DNA of 64,000 bases from Idiomarina seosinensis (GCF_003987275.1 NZ_PIQF01000004.1:186001-250000); one strand, 5' to 3'. Counted from the stretch's first letter, positions 50,323-60,129 are shown. The notes: generated from the letters alone by a model not told the origin. Numbers and translations: made by a program.

Positions 50323-51536
50323 TAAAGCTCGCCAATTTTGGGCCCGGAGCACTGGTTGCTGCTGCCTTCATTGGTCCAGGCACAGTGGTCACTGCGTCGT
50401 TAGCTGGCGCTAACTTTGGCTATGCACTGCTGTGGGCATTGCTATTTTCCGTTTTTGCTTGCTTGATCCTGCAGGAGATGGCATTACGTATTGGCGTGTT
50501 AACACAGCAAGGGCTGGGCGAAAATATCCGGGCTGAATTAAGTACTCCATTATTTCGGTGGTTGTTTACCGCGCTTATTTTTACTGCGGTTGTGGTCGGT
50601 AACAGTGTTTACCAAGGCGGTAATTTGTCCGGCGCCAGTTTAGGTATTAGTGGACTCATCGGCGAATTGTCATTTGCTGGTATAGGTTTGCAAGACGGTT
50701 GGCCGATTATCGTTGGGCTGGTTGCTTTTGCTGTTCTCTGGAGTGGTAACTCCCGCTTTATCGAAAGGTCACTGATTGGCCTTGTGCTGTTGATGAGCCT
50801 CGCCTTCGTTGGCACCTTTTTAATAACCAACCCCGATTGGTCTGAGTTAGTCGCCGGCTTATTAATTCCTCAGTTGCCAGGTGAAGCGACGCTAATGGTC
50901 GTTGCACTTATTGGTACCACAGTAGTTCCTTACAACCTATTCCTACACGCAGCCAGCGCCGCTAAAAAGTGGCGCACGAAAGAACAATTACGAGCGGCTC
51001 AGGTCGATAGCCTGATTTCTATCCCAGTTGGAGGATTGATTTCTATGGCGATTTTAGCAACCGCGGCATCGGCTTTTTTTGGCCACCAGGTAACCATTAC
51101 CAGCGCTGCTGACCTGGCTGGCTCACTAGAACCCTTATTTGGAGTGTCAGCCCAATATTTAATGGCTGCCGGGTTGTTTGCCGCGGGAATTTCTTCAGCG
51201 ACAACAGCGCCCTTGGCTTCTGCTTATGCGCTAAGCGGTATCATGGGCTGGTCGAAGGACCTAAAAAGCCGCTCTTTCCGTCTTACCTGGCTGTTTATTT
51301 TGATTATAGGAGTTGCAATAAGTAGCCTGGGTATCGAAGCTGTTACGGTAATTTGGGTTGCGCAAATAGCCAATGGAATTTTATTACCGTTGATGGTTGG
51401 GTTCTTGTGGTGGTTGTGTAACAAACCCGTTATGGGAGTTCAGGCGAACAGCCGCCTTCAGAATATACTGGCTGCGTTGCTAATGGGAGTGTCGTTAATA
51501 CTAAGCGGCAAGAGTCTGTTAGCCGCGCTGGGGTAA
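50319..51536 (+). CDS. Nramp-like (SLC11) transporter with atypical metal site
   Basis: 405 residues, about eleven membrane helices of the Nramp fold. In canonical Nramp the first helix has DPGN and the sixth MPH, whose residues bind the divalent metal. Here they are GPGT (residues 19-22) and VPY (203-205, in TTVVPYNLFLH), so the Asp, Asn, Met and His are all lost. It may carry another substrate or act as a sensor. I use the ATG at 50319, which overlaps the GGDEF stop by four bases, instead of the track's start at 50286. Coupled translation links it to the cyclase. Confidence 0.82.
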   Translation: MIKLANFGPGALVAAAFIGPGTVVTASLAGANFGYALLWALLFSVFACLILQEMALRIGVLTQQGLGENIRAELSTPLFRWLFTALIFTAVVVGNSVYQGGNLSGASLGISGLIGELSFAGIGLQDGWPIIVGLVAFAVLWSGNSRFIERSLIGLVLLMSLAFVGTFLITNPDWSELVAGLLIPQLPGEATLMVVALIGTTVVPYNLFLHAASAAKKWRTKEQLRAAQVDSLISIPVGGLISMAILATAASAFFGHQVTITSAADLAGSLEPLFGVSAQYLMAAGLFAAGISSATTAPLASAYALSGIMGWSKDLKSRSFRLTWLFILIIGVAISSLGIEAVTVIWVAQIANGILLPLMVGFLWWLCNKPVMGVQANSRLQNILAALLMGVSLILSGKSLLAALG

Positions 51537-51575
51537 AGTATAGGCAACGTCCGTGTCACCTAAAGCAGGGAACTA

Positions 51576-52571
51576 TTACTGAGTTGTTACCGGCTCAAAA
51601 AGGATGGTCTGTGGTTCTTCTCCTTCAGTCACCGTTACGTCCTGTGTGTGAATGAAGTTAATATCATCGTCGGTTTCTGGATCATCATTACCGTCACAAG
51701 TCAGTGCGGCAATATAATCGCCACTGCTGACAAAGCCTATTTCGAAGTCATAGCTGTCAACACCATCGAAATAAACCGCAGTACTGGTATATGGGAGCTG
51801 TCCTTCGCTGCCACCATTGTCGGCTAACTCGGCAAGCTCGTGCTCCAGGCCTTGGTATAGATAGACATAGGCAACTGGCGTGGTAAGTTCTTCTGGTGCC
51901 ACGTCGCAGCTTTCTTCAAGCAATAACAGCTCTTCTGATACGGAGCCATCTATATGCCCAATACTGGAGTTATCGACTAACCTGACGCCTCGTGGCTTAA
52001 GAATAAAGCCTGCTTGTCCAACGGGGTTGGTCATTGCATGTCGCAGGTCAAACTCGACGGTAAAGTTAAGAGTGCTGCCCGCATCTGCGGTAAAGCCATC
52101 CAGCTTTAATTCGTTGGATGGAACTCGTATTGGAACCTGAGTGACATTGCCGTCATCATTGCTATCTACTGATGCGTAGGAGCCCTCGCCCATTTCGAGT
52201 CTTAGTTGGCCGTAGTCACCGGCCTCAATTTCTGCCTGCTGTAAAAAGTCAACCTGGTCGCTGCCGGTAAACTGCAGTAAGTCGATACCAATGTTGTTGG
52301 CAATTGGATTGCCTTCGTCGTCCTGGCAAAGATCGTTTTCGGCAGGTACTTCAACATCGGTGCCGACTTCGTAGACTTGAGAGCCATTAGCGCCACCGAC
52401 CATCTCCACGGCGTTAAAACATACGACCACTGATTCTGCATTGTCGATGGGGGCATCACTAATCCCAAGGTTAAATGTTGCGGTGCCTGCATCGTTGTTT
52501 GAGTCACTGCCGCCACATGCAGCCAGAGTCGCTAATGCGACAGCTGAAAGAATAAAATGTTTCTGGTACAT
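51576..52571 (-). CDS. DUF4382 lipoprotein
   Basis: 331 residues. Lipoprotein signal (VALATLAACGGSDSNN, cysteine near 19), then the DUF4382 core (NLGISDAPIDNAESVVVCFNAVEMVGG), a predicted extracytoplasmic beta-sandwich domain of unknown function, and an acidic C-terminal half rich in Asp and Glu, as is common for exported proteins of salt-loving bacteria. I start at the ATG at 52571, which has AAGGAG eight bases upstream, rather than the track's TTG. Its neighbour maoP is divergent. Confidence 0.85.
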   Translation of the reverse strand: MYQKHFILSAVALATLAACGGSDSNNDAGTATFNLGISDAPIDNAESVVVCFNAVEMVGGANGSQVYEVGTDVEVPAENDLCQDDEGNPIANNIGIDLLQFTGSDQVDFLQQAEIEAGDYGQLRLEMGEGSYASVDSNDDGNVTQVPIRVPSNELKLDGFTADAGSTLNFTVEFDLRHAMTNPVGQAGFILKPRGVRLVDNSSIGHIDGSVSEELLLLEESCDVAPEELTTPVAYVYLYQGLEHELAELADNGGSEGQLPYTSTAVYFDGVDSYDFEIGFVSSGDYIAALTCDGNDDPETDDDINFIHTQDVTVTEGEEPQTILFEPVTTQ

Positions 52572-52747
52572 AACCAAACTCCTTGGGTTATTGCGTTGAG
52601 AACGAGTGTGGACAATATGACAAAATAATTAAAGTGGCTTTACAGAAAATTTTCGTTGACAAACTTAGAAACTCGCTCTATATCGTCATTGTCGTTTTAT
52701 TGTTATCGACGTTATGTTCGGTTTTAGTCTGTAAGGAAGGGCTTGCC

Positions 52748-53119
52748 ATGACCAATTATACCCGCGAATCTCTGCTAAAGAGACCATTTAATGACTTTCG
52801 TCATTATCCTTATGGCTTTTCACGCTCAGGTGATTTTTCCATACGTGAGAGTGATGCATTAACCCAGTATGGCTGTTTGATTGCAGCGCTTTTGCGTGGC
52901 GATTATCAACCAGTGAATAGTGAAGATCAGGCGCTACTGGCAGCGGCCCGTGGAGAGCAGGCCCCGGTCTCTGTGGTGGAAAAAGCCTGGGCTAAATATC
53001 AGGCTCGTATTCACCGCCCGAAAGTGGCAAGTATGTACGGAAAAGGTAAATTTGCTGACGAAAGCTTTAGTTCCGGCAGCGTTGAAGGTAGTGAGGATGA
53101 CCTAATCGTCGAAGACTAG
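52748..53119 (+). CDS. maoP: Macrodomain Ori organisation protein MaoP (DUF413)
   Basis: 123 residues starting MTNYTRESLLKRPFNDFRHYPYGFSRSGDFSIRESDALTQYG, the DUF413 signature. In E. coli MaoP constrains the Ori macrodomain through a nearby maoS site and is conserved with other Dam-coevolving proteins. The track's start at 52583 adds 55 residues including a hydrophobic segment not found in the family; the ATG at 52748 has AAGGAAGG seven bases upstream and is the correct start. The acidic tail (SSGSVEGSEDDLIVED) is usual. Confidence 0.92.
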   Translation: MTNYTRESLLKRPFNDFRHYPYGFSRSGDFSIRESDALTQYGCLIAALLRGDYQPVNSEDQALLAAARGEQAPVSVVEKAWAKYQARIHRPKVASMYGKGKFADESFSSGSVEGSEDDLIVED

Positions 53120-53126
53120 TTTGTTG

Positions 53127-54857
53127 TTAGTGGTAGTCGACATAGCAGTGGCTACCGCTATGCTTCTTAGCTTGTTTTTTGGCATCGCTGACAAGTGTTG
53201 ATATCTCGTGATGGGAGCTGAAGTTGGCCGAGTTCAAAATGACAAGTCCGACGGCTAAACCGAGTAGGGGAAACCTGGTCCTTTTCTCATCGCGACCGAC
53301 GGCTTCTACATAGCCTCTCTGAACTGTATCCAATGGATAGAATGTATCTAGGTGGTTATCGAAGTCAGTAAGGACCTTATTACAAAGCGGTTCGGCAACT
53401 TCGGCATTATTGAAGATGGCGACAAAGTCATCGCCTCCAATATGGCCAACAAAAAAGCCTTTTGTTTGTATATGTCTTATAAGCAGCTGGCTCACTTTTT
53501 GAATGACTAGGTCTCCTTGAGAGTAGCCGTAGCTATCGTTGTAGGGCTTAAAGTGGTTCACATCAAAATAGCCTACCGCGAGGGATTTGTGAGTTACCAA
53601 AAAGTTATCCAGCGTTTGGTGGATAGGGACATTACCGGGCAACAGCGTTAAAGGATTAGCGTAGCGTGCATTCTGTATACGCACTTCTGTAATCCGTCTG
53701 AGTAAGTCGCGCACAGAAGCGACCCCGTAGTATAGGCCTTTGTTTGTTACTATAAATTCGCGAAATACATCCACATCATGATCATCGGTAATAATAGCCG
53801 ATACTTGCTCTATCGGGCTTTTCATATCGACGATGACAGGGTTCGAATCCATGATTCGGGCAACGTCTTTATGTTCGTACAGAGCCCTGCCATAAGAGCC
53901 GGAGAATAACTCCATTAAGGATTCACGGCGAAGCATACCAACCGGAAAATTGTTATCGATAACTGGAATTGCGTTAAGCAGCTTATTTGAAGTAAATAGC
54001 TTAAGAGCTAAGTGTGCTTTGTCGGAAGGCGCCATAGTGACGGTGTCTTTAGTCACTACGGAGATCCGTTCAGTACTTCTTGTATTCAGATCAACTGATG
54101 GGGGCTGGTATGTTTTATTGGGCCTAACCACTAACGACGGTGTTTTTGAGGGGCGTTCAAGTAAAAAACCCTGACACAAAAAGAGATCGAGTAATTGTAA
54201 CTGAGCAAGCTCTTCAGGTTGCTCAATACCTTCGGCTATAACGCGGGCGCCTAGATTACGAGCGAGCGAGAGAATTGACTGAACAAATTCTCGTTTGGTT
54301 ACGTCATTTTGAATATCTGTTATAAAGTAACGGTCGATTTTGACGAAATCCGGCTTTATCTCTGACCATAACTTAAGTCCGGAATAGCCTGCCCCCAAGT
54401 CATCGATAGCAACCATAAAGCCGAGGCTCTGATAGTGTTTTGTTGCCGTTTTGAGAAGCTCCGGATGGTCAATTGGGTAACGTTCTGATAGCTCGATAAC
54501 GATCCGGCTAGGCTCTAGGCCATACTGAGCAGATAATCTAAGCGTTATACCGTGTGGGTGGTCGTCATCTTGTAAAACATTCGGGTTTACATTAAGAAAA
54601 AGCTTTGCAGTTGTGTCAATTTTTAAAAACTCTTCGATAGCTGCTTCACGACATGCAATCTCTAATTCCGACAGCAACTGATGTTCTTGCGCAACTTGAA
54701 ATAGCCTATCCGGGAATTCGAAAGGGTGCCCCTCTGGACCTCTAATCAGAGCCTCATAACCAATAATTGAATTAGAGGCTGTATCTATTATGGGTTGGAA
54801 TAGAGGCGTTAGTGTCTTTTCATTAATAAGATTTTGTAGCAATTGAGCTTCAGTCAT
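53127..54857 (-). CDS. EAL-CBS-GGDEF signalling protein
   Basis: 576 residues, soluble, domains in reversed order: EAL (~10-245), a CBS pair (~270-395, LKLFTSNKLLNAIPVIDNNFPVGMLR and VFREFIVTNKGLYYGVASVRDLLR) and GGDEF (~415-575). The EAL residues are present (GYEALIRGPEG, LFLNVNPNV, VIELSER, IDDLGAGYSG, KIDRYF, AEGIE). The cyclase motif reads GHIGGDDF (~473), with no inhibitory site. The CBS pair could let ATP, AMP or SAM levels gate c-di-GMP turnover. I use the ATG at 54857, not the track's TTG at 54881. Convergent with maoP. Confidence 0.88.
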   Translation of the reverse strand: MTEAQLLQNLINEKTLTPLFQPIIDTASNSIIGYEALIRGPEGHPFEFPDRLFQVAQEHQLLSELEIACREAAIEEFLKIDTTAKLFLNVNPNVLQDDDHPHGITLRLSAQYGLEPSRIVIELSERYPIDHPELLKTATKHYQSLGFMVAIDDLGAGYSGLKLWSEIKPDFVKIDRYFITDIQNDVTKREFVQSILSLARNLGARVIAEGIEQPEELAQLQLLDLFLCQGFLLERPSKTPSLVVRPNKTYQPPSVDLNTRSTERISVVTKDTVTMAPSDKAHLALKLFTSNKLLNAIPVIDNNFPVGMLRRESLMELFSGSYGRALYEHKDVARIMDSNPVIVDMKSPIEQVSAIITDDHDVDVFREFIVTNKGLYYGVASVRDLLRRITEVRIQNARYANPLTLLPGNVPIHQTLDNFLVTHKSLAVGYFDVNHFKPYNDSYGYSQGDLVIQKVSQLLIRHIQTKGFFVGHIGGDDFVAIFNNAEVAEPLCNKVLTDFDNHLDTFYPLDTVQRGYVEAVGRDEKRTRFPLLGLAVGLVILNSANFSSHHEISTLVSDAKKQAKKHSGSHCYVDYH

Positions 54858-54983
54858 AAACCTGGAACAACTGGGTATCAAAGATACGTTAGTTTAAGAC
54901 GTTTGGGTGACAATATGATGACAGGTTTCAAACTGGAGAGCGGCCGACGCTGAGAATTCAGCGCCAACCGAGTTTACTGCTGG

Positions 54984-56264
54984 TTACTGCTCGCGTTTTA
55001 CCGCACGGTGAGCAATATCGGAGCGGTAGTAGACATTGTTCCATTGGATTTTATCAACCAGCTGATAAGCACGCTGTTGTGCTTCGGTCACATTATTGCC
55101 CAAAGCCGTGCAGCACAATACTCGACCACCATTGGTCACTACTTTGTTATCAACTAATTTTGTCCCTGCATGAAATACTTTGCTGTCATCCGTTTCATCC
55201 GGGAGTCCGGTAATTGGGTCCCCTTTCTGATAGGACTCAGGGTAACCCCCGGCAGCCATAACAACCCCAACAGCGGCTCTAGGATCAAAATCTACGGGGG
55301 TTTGTTTAAGCTCACCGGCAATCGCTTGCTCGCAAAGCTCGACTAGATCAGACTTCAATCGCATCATTATGGGCTGAGTCTCTGGATCACCAAAGCGGCA
55401 GTTGTACTCCAGTACCTTGGCGCTGCCGTCGTCGGCAATCATCAATCCAGCATATAAAAAACCTGTGTAGGAGTGGCCTTCAGCAGCCATGCCGTCAACA
55501 GTTGGTTTGATCACATGCTGCATAACCCAATCGTGCACCTTCGGTGATACTACCGGTGCTGGAGAATAAGCGCCCATGCCACCAGTGTTAGGCCCAGTAT
55601 CGCCGTTATCCCGTGCTTTGTGGTCTTGGCTAGAAGCAAATGGAACCGCATGTTTGCCATCGACCATGACGATAAACGAGGCTTCTTCGCCGGTTAAAAA
55701 CTCTTCAACGACAACGCGGTGTCCTGCTTCACCAAAACGGTTACCGGCTAACATATCATCGATAGCAGCATCTGCCTGTTGCTGTGTCTCAGCGATAATG
55801 ACACCCTTGCCGGCTGCCAGCCCGTCTGCTTTTATAACGATAGGTAGACGGTTATTAGCGACATAATCTTTGGCCGCTTGAGCATCTGTAAAGTTTTGGT
55901 AGGCGGCGGTTGGGATATTGTGACGCTTGAGAAAATCTTTACTAAACGCTTTCGATCCCTCAAGTTGTGCCGCGGCAGCAGTTGGTCCGAATATAGCCAG
56001 ACCAGCCTGCTGGAAACGATCCACGATCCCTTCAACTAATGGGGCTTCGGGCCCAACGATGGTTAAATCGATAGCTTGTTGCTGCGCAAACGCAAGTAAC
56101 CCATTGATATCTTCGGCATTAATATCAATATTGGTTAGTACTTCCTCTTTTGCAGTACCGGCGTTACCCGGGGCAACAAAAACTTCATCAACTTTAGGCG
56201 ATTGTGCCGCCTTCCATGCTAGCGCATGCTCGCGGCCACCACCGCCGACAACCAAAACTTTCAT
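54984..56264 (-). CDS. purD: Phosphoribosylamine-glycine ligase
   Basis: 426 residues; ATP-grasp enzyme of purine synthesis joining glycine to phosphoribosylamine. The start MKVLVVGGGGREHALAWK, the ATP-binding VIKADGLAAGKGVIIAE and the LEYNCRFGDPETQ loop are diagnostic. In many gammaproteobacteria purD follows purH directly; here a methyltransferase-like lipoprotein gene lies between them, eight bases upstream. Confidence 0.97.
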   Translation of the reverse strand: MKVLVVGGGGREHALAWKAAQSPKVDEVFVAPGNAGTAKEEVLTNIDINAEDINGLLAFAQQQAIDLTIVGPEAPLVEGIVDRFQQAGLAIFGPTAAAAQLEGSKAFSKDFLKRHNIPTAAYQNFTDAQAAKDYVANNRLPIVIKADGLAAGKGVIIAETQQQADAAIDDMLAGNRFGEAGHRVVVEEFLTGEEASFIVMVDGKHAVPFASSQDHKARDNGDTGPNTGGMGAYSPAPVVSPKVHDWVMQHVIKPTVDGMAAEGHSYTGFLYAGLMIADDGSAKVLEYNCRFGDPETQPIMMRLKSDLVELCEQAIAGELKQTPVDFDPRAAVGVVMAAGGYPESYQKGDPITGLPDETDDSKVFHAGTKLVDNKVVTNGGRVLCCTALGNNVTEAQQRAYQLVDKIQWNNVYYRSDIAHRAVKREQ

Positions 56265-56272
56265 GAGGTTCC

Positions 56273-57127
56273 TTATTCTACTGGTTTTCTAAATTTCAGA
56301 GTAAATCGGTCACTTTCACCGATTTCTTCATAAACAGATGCATCATCGCCTTCTTCAACATTTAATGTTGGTGGTAAATTCCAGACGCCATTGGGATGAT
56401 CAGCCGTGTCTTTGGGGTTAGCATTTATCTCGCTACTGGCAACAAATTCAAAGCCCGCTTGTTCGGCGAGATCGATCACCCAGCTTTGTTTAATATAACC
56501 ACTGTTCTCCATCGCGTCATCACTTGCATCCTCTGGTAAACGATGATCAACGACGCCTAACATACCATCCGGCACCAGTGCCTGATGAAACTGTCGGAAA
56601 GCGTTTAAGACAGCTTCTTCACCACCGTTCATGTACCAGTTGTGTAAGTTGCGAAAGGTAAGTACACGATCCGCGCTATTGGGGGGCGCAATATCTGAGT
56701 CGAGCGGTGTATTTGGCGCAAACTGAGTAATATTGGCGCGACCAAATACAGGTTCCTCTGCTACCCGTTGCTTAAACTTTTCGAGTGACTGTTGATAATA
56801 GTCACTGTTGGTTTCTTCGGGAAAGTGTGCCGCGTAAAAGGTTCCTTCCGGAGCTAAGAAGGGGGCAAGAATTTCACTGTAATAACCGCCACCAGGCCAG
56901 ATTTCTACCACGGTCATGGATGGCTCTAGTTCAAAGAACTTCAGCGTCTCGACTGGATGGCGATGAGCGTCCCGACGTACATAAGCAGGTGTGCGATCAG
57001 AATGTTTAACTGCTTGTTCTAGCGTGGTCGTCTGATTCTCCGTTGGTGCTGTCTGTTGAGGAGCGGAGTCGCAGGCAGACAGAGCAAAGAAAGAACTTGT
57101 TACTAAAGCAATTGCTGTATATCTCAT
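56273..57127 (-). CDS. Methyltransferase-like lipoprotein (COG4798 type)
   Basis: 284 residues from the ATG at 57127. Lipoprotein signal (IALVTSSFFALSACDS, cysteine near 18) and a class I methyltransferase-like domain: TVVEIWPGGGYYSEILAPFLAPEG is motif I (glycine-rich SAM loop, though it reads PGGGYYSE), followed by RVLTFRNLHNWYMNGG and GVVDHRLP. Being exported it has no obvious SAM supply, so it may bind something else. AGAGG precedes this start; the track's start at 57190 is too early. It lies between purH and purD, an insertion in a normally contiguous pair. Confidence 0.82.
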   Translation of the reverse strand: MRYTAIALVTSSFFALSACDSAPQQTAPTENQTTTLEQAVKHSDRTPAYVRRDAHRHPVETLKFFELEPSMTVVEIWPGGGYYSEILAPFLAPEGTFYAAHFPEETNSDYYQQSLEKFKQRVAEEPVFGRANITQFAPNTPLDSDIAPPNSADRVLTFRNLHNWYMNGGEEAVLNAFRQFHQALVPDGMLGVVDHRLPEDASDDAMENSGYIKQSWVIDLAEQAGFEFVASSEINANPKDTADHPNGVWNLPPTLNVEEGDDASVYEEIGESDRFTLKFRKPVE

Positions 57128-57167
57128 TAGCAGGCCTCTTTGTTTAAAGTGTGTATTATTAAGATTA

Positions 57168-57185
57168 GCCCCGAATGGTCGGGGC
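57168..57185 (-). terminator. GC-rich hairpin between purH and the lipoprotein gene
   Basis: GCCCCGA / TCGGGGC, a seven-base stem with a four-base loop, 29 bases after the purH stop. No T run follows, so full termination is doubtful; it may attenuate transcription or shape the transcript end before the lipoprotein and purD genes. Confidence 0.4.
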
Positions 57186-57213
57186 GACAACCTACATCAC
57201 TTATCACTACGTA

Positions 57214-58776
57214 CTAATGACGAAAATGGCGCATTCCAGTAAAAATCATTGCGATACCGTGCTCATCCGCGGCAGCAATTATCTCATCATCGCGGATTGA
57301 ACCACCAGGCTGAATGATTGCCTTAATGCCTGCTTCGGCCGCCGCATCAATACCGTCCCTAAAAGGGAAAAAAGCGTCCGATGCCATGACTGAGCCGGGA
57401 ACCTCCAGGCCTTCATCGGCGGCTTTAATGCCGGCAATTTTCGCACTGTAGACTCGACTCATTTGGCCAGCTCCAACGCCGATAGTCATGCCATCTTTGG
57501 CATAGACTATAGCGTTTGATTTAACAAACTTTGCGACTTTCCAACAGAACAATAAATCAGTCATTTGTGTGTCAGTCGGCTGAACTTTGCTAACCACTTT
57601 TAAATCGTCCGCTATAAAGTCAGCCAAGTCGGCTTGCTGAACCAGTAGGCCGCCGTTTACGCGCTTATAATCCATTCGCTTTTCGTCTTGCTGGAAATGA
57701 CCGGATTCCAATAAACGAACATTTTTCTTTCCAGCAACGGCTCGTTGTGCCTCGTCACTGACAGAGGGAGCAATGATAACTTCAACAAACTGTTGCTCAA
57801 TAATCGCAGTGGCGGTAGCAAGATCGAGCTCACGGTTAAATGCAATAATTCCGCCAAATGCTGATGTGGGGTCGGTTTTAAAGGCACGTTGATAGGCTTC
57901 GTTTAAATCGCTGCCGATAGCCACCCCACAAGGGTTTGCGTGTTTAACGATAACGCAGGCTGGCTGTTCGAAGCTTTTAACACACTCGAGCGCTGCGTCA
58001 GTATCGGCAATATTATTATAGGACAGAGCTTTACCCTGCAGTTGGATGGCGCTGGCTACTGTGCCTGAAGGCGCATCTTGCTCAGTATAGAAAGCGGCTT
58101 GCTGATGACTATTTTCACCATAACGTAAGCTTTGCTTATGTTGCATCTGCAGATTATAAGTACGGGGGAAAGCCGAATTATCGGTCACTTTACCGCCCAA
58201 ATAGTTAGCAATCATGCCGTCGTATTGTGCGGTATGTTCGAAGGCTGCGACAGCCAGTTCAAAGCGGGAGTGCTCAGAGACACTGTCGCCGTTATTTGCC
58301 ATCTCGTCGAGCACTCGTTGGTAGTCATCGGCGTTGACCACTATCGTAACGTCTTGGTGGTTTTTTGCCGCTGCTCGAACCATAGTCGGGCCGCCAATAT
58401 CGATATTTTCTATAGCATCTTCTAAGCGGCAGTCCGGATTAGATACCGTCTGCTTGAACGGATAAAGGTTAACAACGACCAAGTCTATCGGGGCAATTTC
58501 TTGTTCCTGCATAATGGCCTGATCAACATCGCGACGGCCGAGAATACCGCCATGAATCTTAGGGTGCAGTGTTTTAACGCGACCGCCCATAATCTCAATT
58601 TGACCGGTATGTTCAGAAACGTCTTTAACTGCAATGTCGTTGTCGCGAAGTAATTTCGCAGTACCGCCAGTGGAGAGGATTTCTATCCCTTTGGCGGCTA
58701 ATTGAGTTGCAAATTCTACAACCCCTGTTTTGTCAGAAACACTAATAAGAGCACGTTGAATGGGTCGGTTATGCAT
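57214..58776 (-). CDS. purH: Bifunctional AICAR transformylase / IMP cyclohydrolase
   Basis: 520 residues; last two steps of IMP synthesis. The N-terminal cyclohydrolase (MGS-like) domain begins [16 protein letters not shown] with [10 protein letters not shown]; the C-terminal transformylase has [15 protein letters not shown] with its catalytic lysine-histidine and ends [30 protein letters not shown]. Upstream of it on the minus strand is a TATAAT overlapping the fis terminator's T run and an imperfect GTTTTCG-bearing PurR-like half site, which I rate only tentatively. Confidence 0.97.
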   Translation of the reverse strand: MHNRPIQRALISVSDKTGVVEFATQLAAKGIEILSTGGTAKLLRDNDIAVKDVSEHTGQIEIMGGRVKTLHPKIHGGILGRRDVDQAIMQEQEIAPIDLVVVNLYPFKQTVSNPDCRLEDAIENIDIGGPTMVRAAAKNHQDVTIVVNADDYQRVLDEMANNGDSVSEHSRFELAVAAFEHTAQYDGMIANYLGGKVTDNSAFPRTYNLQMQHKQSLRYGENSHQQAAFYTEQDAPSGTVASAIQLQGKALSYNNIADTDAALECVKSFEQPACVIVKHANPCGVAIGSDLNEAYQRAFKTDPTSAFGGIIAFNRELDLATATAIIEQQFVEVIIAPSVSDEAQRAVAGKKNVRLLESGHFQQDEKRMDYKRVNGGLLVQQADLADFIADDLKVVSKVQPTDTQMTDLLFCWKVAKFVKSNAIVYAKDGMTIGVGAGQMSRVYSAKIAGIKAADEGLEVPGSVMASDAFFPFRDGIDAAAEAGIKAIIQPGGSIRDDEIIAAADEHGIAMIFTGMRHFRH

Positions 58777-58819
58777 CAGCTTGCCTTTCGTTTAAGTTTT
58801 CGAACGATAAAATGATTAT

Positions 58820-58850
58820 AAAAAAAAGAGCGCCTGAAGGCGCCCTTTTT
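58820..58850 (-). terminator. Rho-independent terminator of the dusB-fis operon
   Basis: On the minus strand GGGCGCC / GGCGCTC (seven pairs, one G-U) with a TTCA loop, followed by eight T. It lies seven bases after the fis stop. Confidence 0.85.
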
Positions 58851-58856
58851 GCAGAA

Positions 58857-59150
58857 TTAATTCATACCGTACTTTTTCAACTTCTTGCGAAGTGTACCAC
58901 GGTTAATGCCGAGCATTGTTGCAGCGCGGGTTTGATTACCGCGAGTGTAAGTCATCACTTCTTCTAATAACGGGGCCTCAACTTCAGAAAGCACCAATTC
59001 GTATAGCTCTTCGGGATCCTGGCCGTCTAATTGACGTAAAAAGCTGTTGAGCGCTTGCTTTACCGAATCGCGTAGCGGCTTCGGTTGTGAGTTATTACCA
59101 ATAGTGGTTAAAGGTGATGTGTTCTCACGGTTAGGGTTCTGATCAAACAT
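58857..59150 (-). CDS. fis: DNA-binding protein Fis
   Basis: 97 residues (E. coli Fis has 98). Nucleoid protein and growth-phase regulator; the helix-turn-helix [36 protein letters not shown] is almost identical to the family. The N-terminal beta-hairpin region is variable. It lies seven bases after dusB, the classical dusB-fis operon, and is closed by a strong terminator. Confidence 0.97.
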   Translation of the reverse strand: MFDQNPNRENTSPLTTIGNNSQPKPLRDSVKQALNSFLRQLDGQDPEELYELVLSEVEAPLLEEVMTYTRGNQTRAATMLGINRGTLRKKLKKYGMN

Positions 59151-59157
59151 AGTGCGC

Positions 59158-60129
59158 TTATCTCTTCTCTACAGTGACAAAATAATTTTCTAGTGAATCG
59201 AGCTGGCTATCAGCCTGCTCAATTTGATTAAACTGTTGGCGAAACCCATGGCTGTCAGGTTGTTCTTTCAAGTACCAACCGACATGTTTACGGGCTATCC
59301 GAACTCCTTGAAACTTGCCATAAAACTCATGTAAACGAGCAACATGAAGAATCACGGTCTCTGCTACCTGTTCTAGCGATGGTGGTTGAAGATACTTACC
59401 ATGCTCTAAATAATGACTGATTTCGCGAAACAGCCAAGGGTTTCCTTGTGCTCCACGGCCAATCATAATTGCGTCTGCATTGGTGTATTCAAGCACCTGT
59501 TTTGCCTGCTCAGGCGTTGTAACATCGCCATTAGCAACAACCGGAATTGCTACCTTCTGCTTGATTGCTCTAATGGTGTCGTATTCAGCCTTACCTTTGT
59601 ACATGCAGGCTCGCGTGCGGCCATGTACTGCAAGTGACTGAATACCACTTTGCTCGGCTATCTGAGCTATTTCAACGCCGTTTTTATGGTCTGGGTCCCA
59701 ACCCGTACGGATTTTAAGGGTAACCGGCACCTCAACGGCTTCAACCACAGCAGTCACTATATCTTTAACTAGCTGCGGGTATTGCAGTAACGCCGAGCCT
59801 GCAAGCTTCTTATTTACCTTTTTTGCCGGGCAGCCCATGTTGATATCAATAATCTGAGCGCCTTTGGCAACATTTACTCGCGCGGCTTCAGCCATCAACT
59901 TTGGTTCTGAGCCGGCTATCTGCACAGCTCGTATACCAACTTCACCCGAGTGATCCATACGGTGCCGAGATTTATCGGTCGCCCACACTTTGGGGTTGCT
60001 CGATAACATCTCAGATACGGTTAACCCCGCACCAAGCTCATGGCACAACTGGCGAAATGGTTGGTCTGTAATACCAGCCATTGGCGCAAGGATCACATTG
60101 TTTGTTAATTGGTAATTACCAATCCGCAT
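59158..60129 (-). CDS. dusB: tRNA-dihydrouridine synthase B
   Basis: 323 residues; FMN-dependent reductase making dihydrouridine in t[29 protein letters not shown] starts the barrel, and [12 protein letters not shown] has the catalytic cysteine; [16 protein letters not shown] and [14 protein letters not shown] bind FMN. First gene of the dusB-fis operon; the upstream region between it and prmA contains a terminator. Confidence 0.97.
   Translation of the reverse strand: MRIGNYQLTNNVILAPMAGITDQPFRQLCHELGAGLTVSEMLSSNPKVWATDKSRHRMDHSGEVGIRAVQIAGSEPKLMAEAARVNVAKGAQIIDINMGCPAKKVNKKLAGSALLQYPQLVKDIVTAVVEAVEVPVTLKIRTGWDPDHKNGVEIAQIAEQSGIQSLAVHGRTRACMYKGKAEYDTIRAIKQKVAIPVVANGDVTTPEQAKQVLEYTNADAIMIGRGAQGNPWLFREISHYLEHGKYLQPPSLEQVAETVILHVARLHEFYGKFQGVRIARKHVGWYLKEQPDSHGFRQQFNQIEQADSQLDSLENYFVTVEKR

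Noticed and set aside
52583-52747. 55-residue hydrophobic extension of MaoP
   Set aside because: Not part of DUF413; the start at 52748 has a clear ribosome binding site. A maoS site in this gap could not be identified by eye.
54948-54975. CGCTGA/TCAGCG palindrome after purD
   Set aside because: Six-base stem with no T run; too weak to call a terminator.
58777-58819. Possible PurR site upstream of purH
   Set aside because: Only about 11 of 16 positions match by eye, mostly one half-site; kept as a remark in the purH entry.
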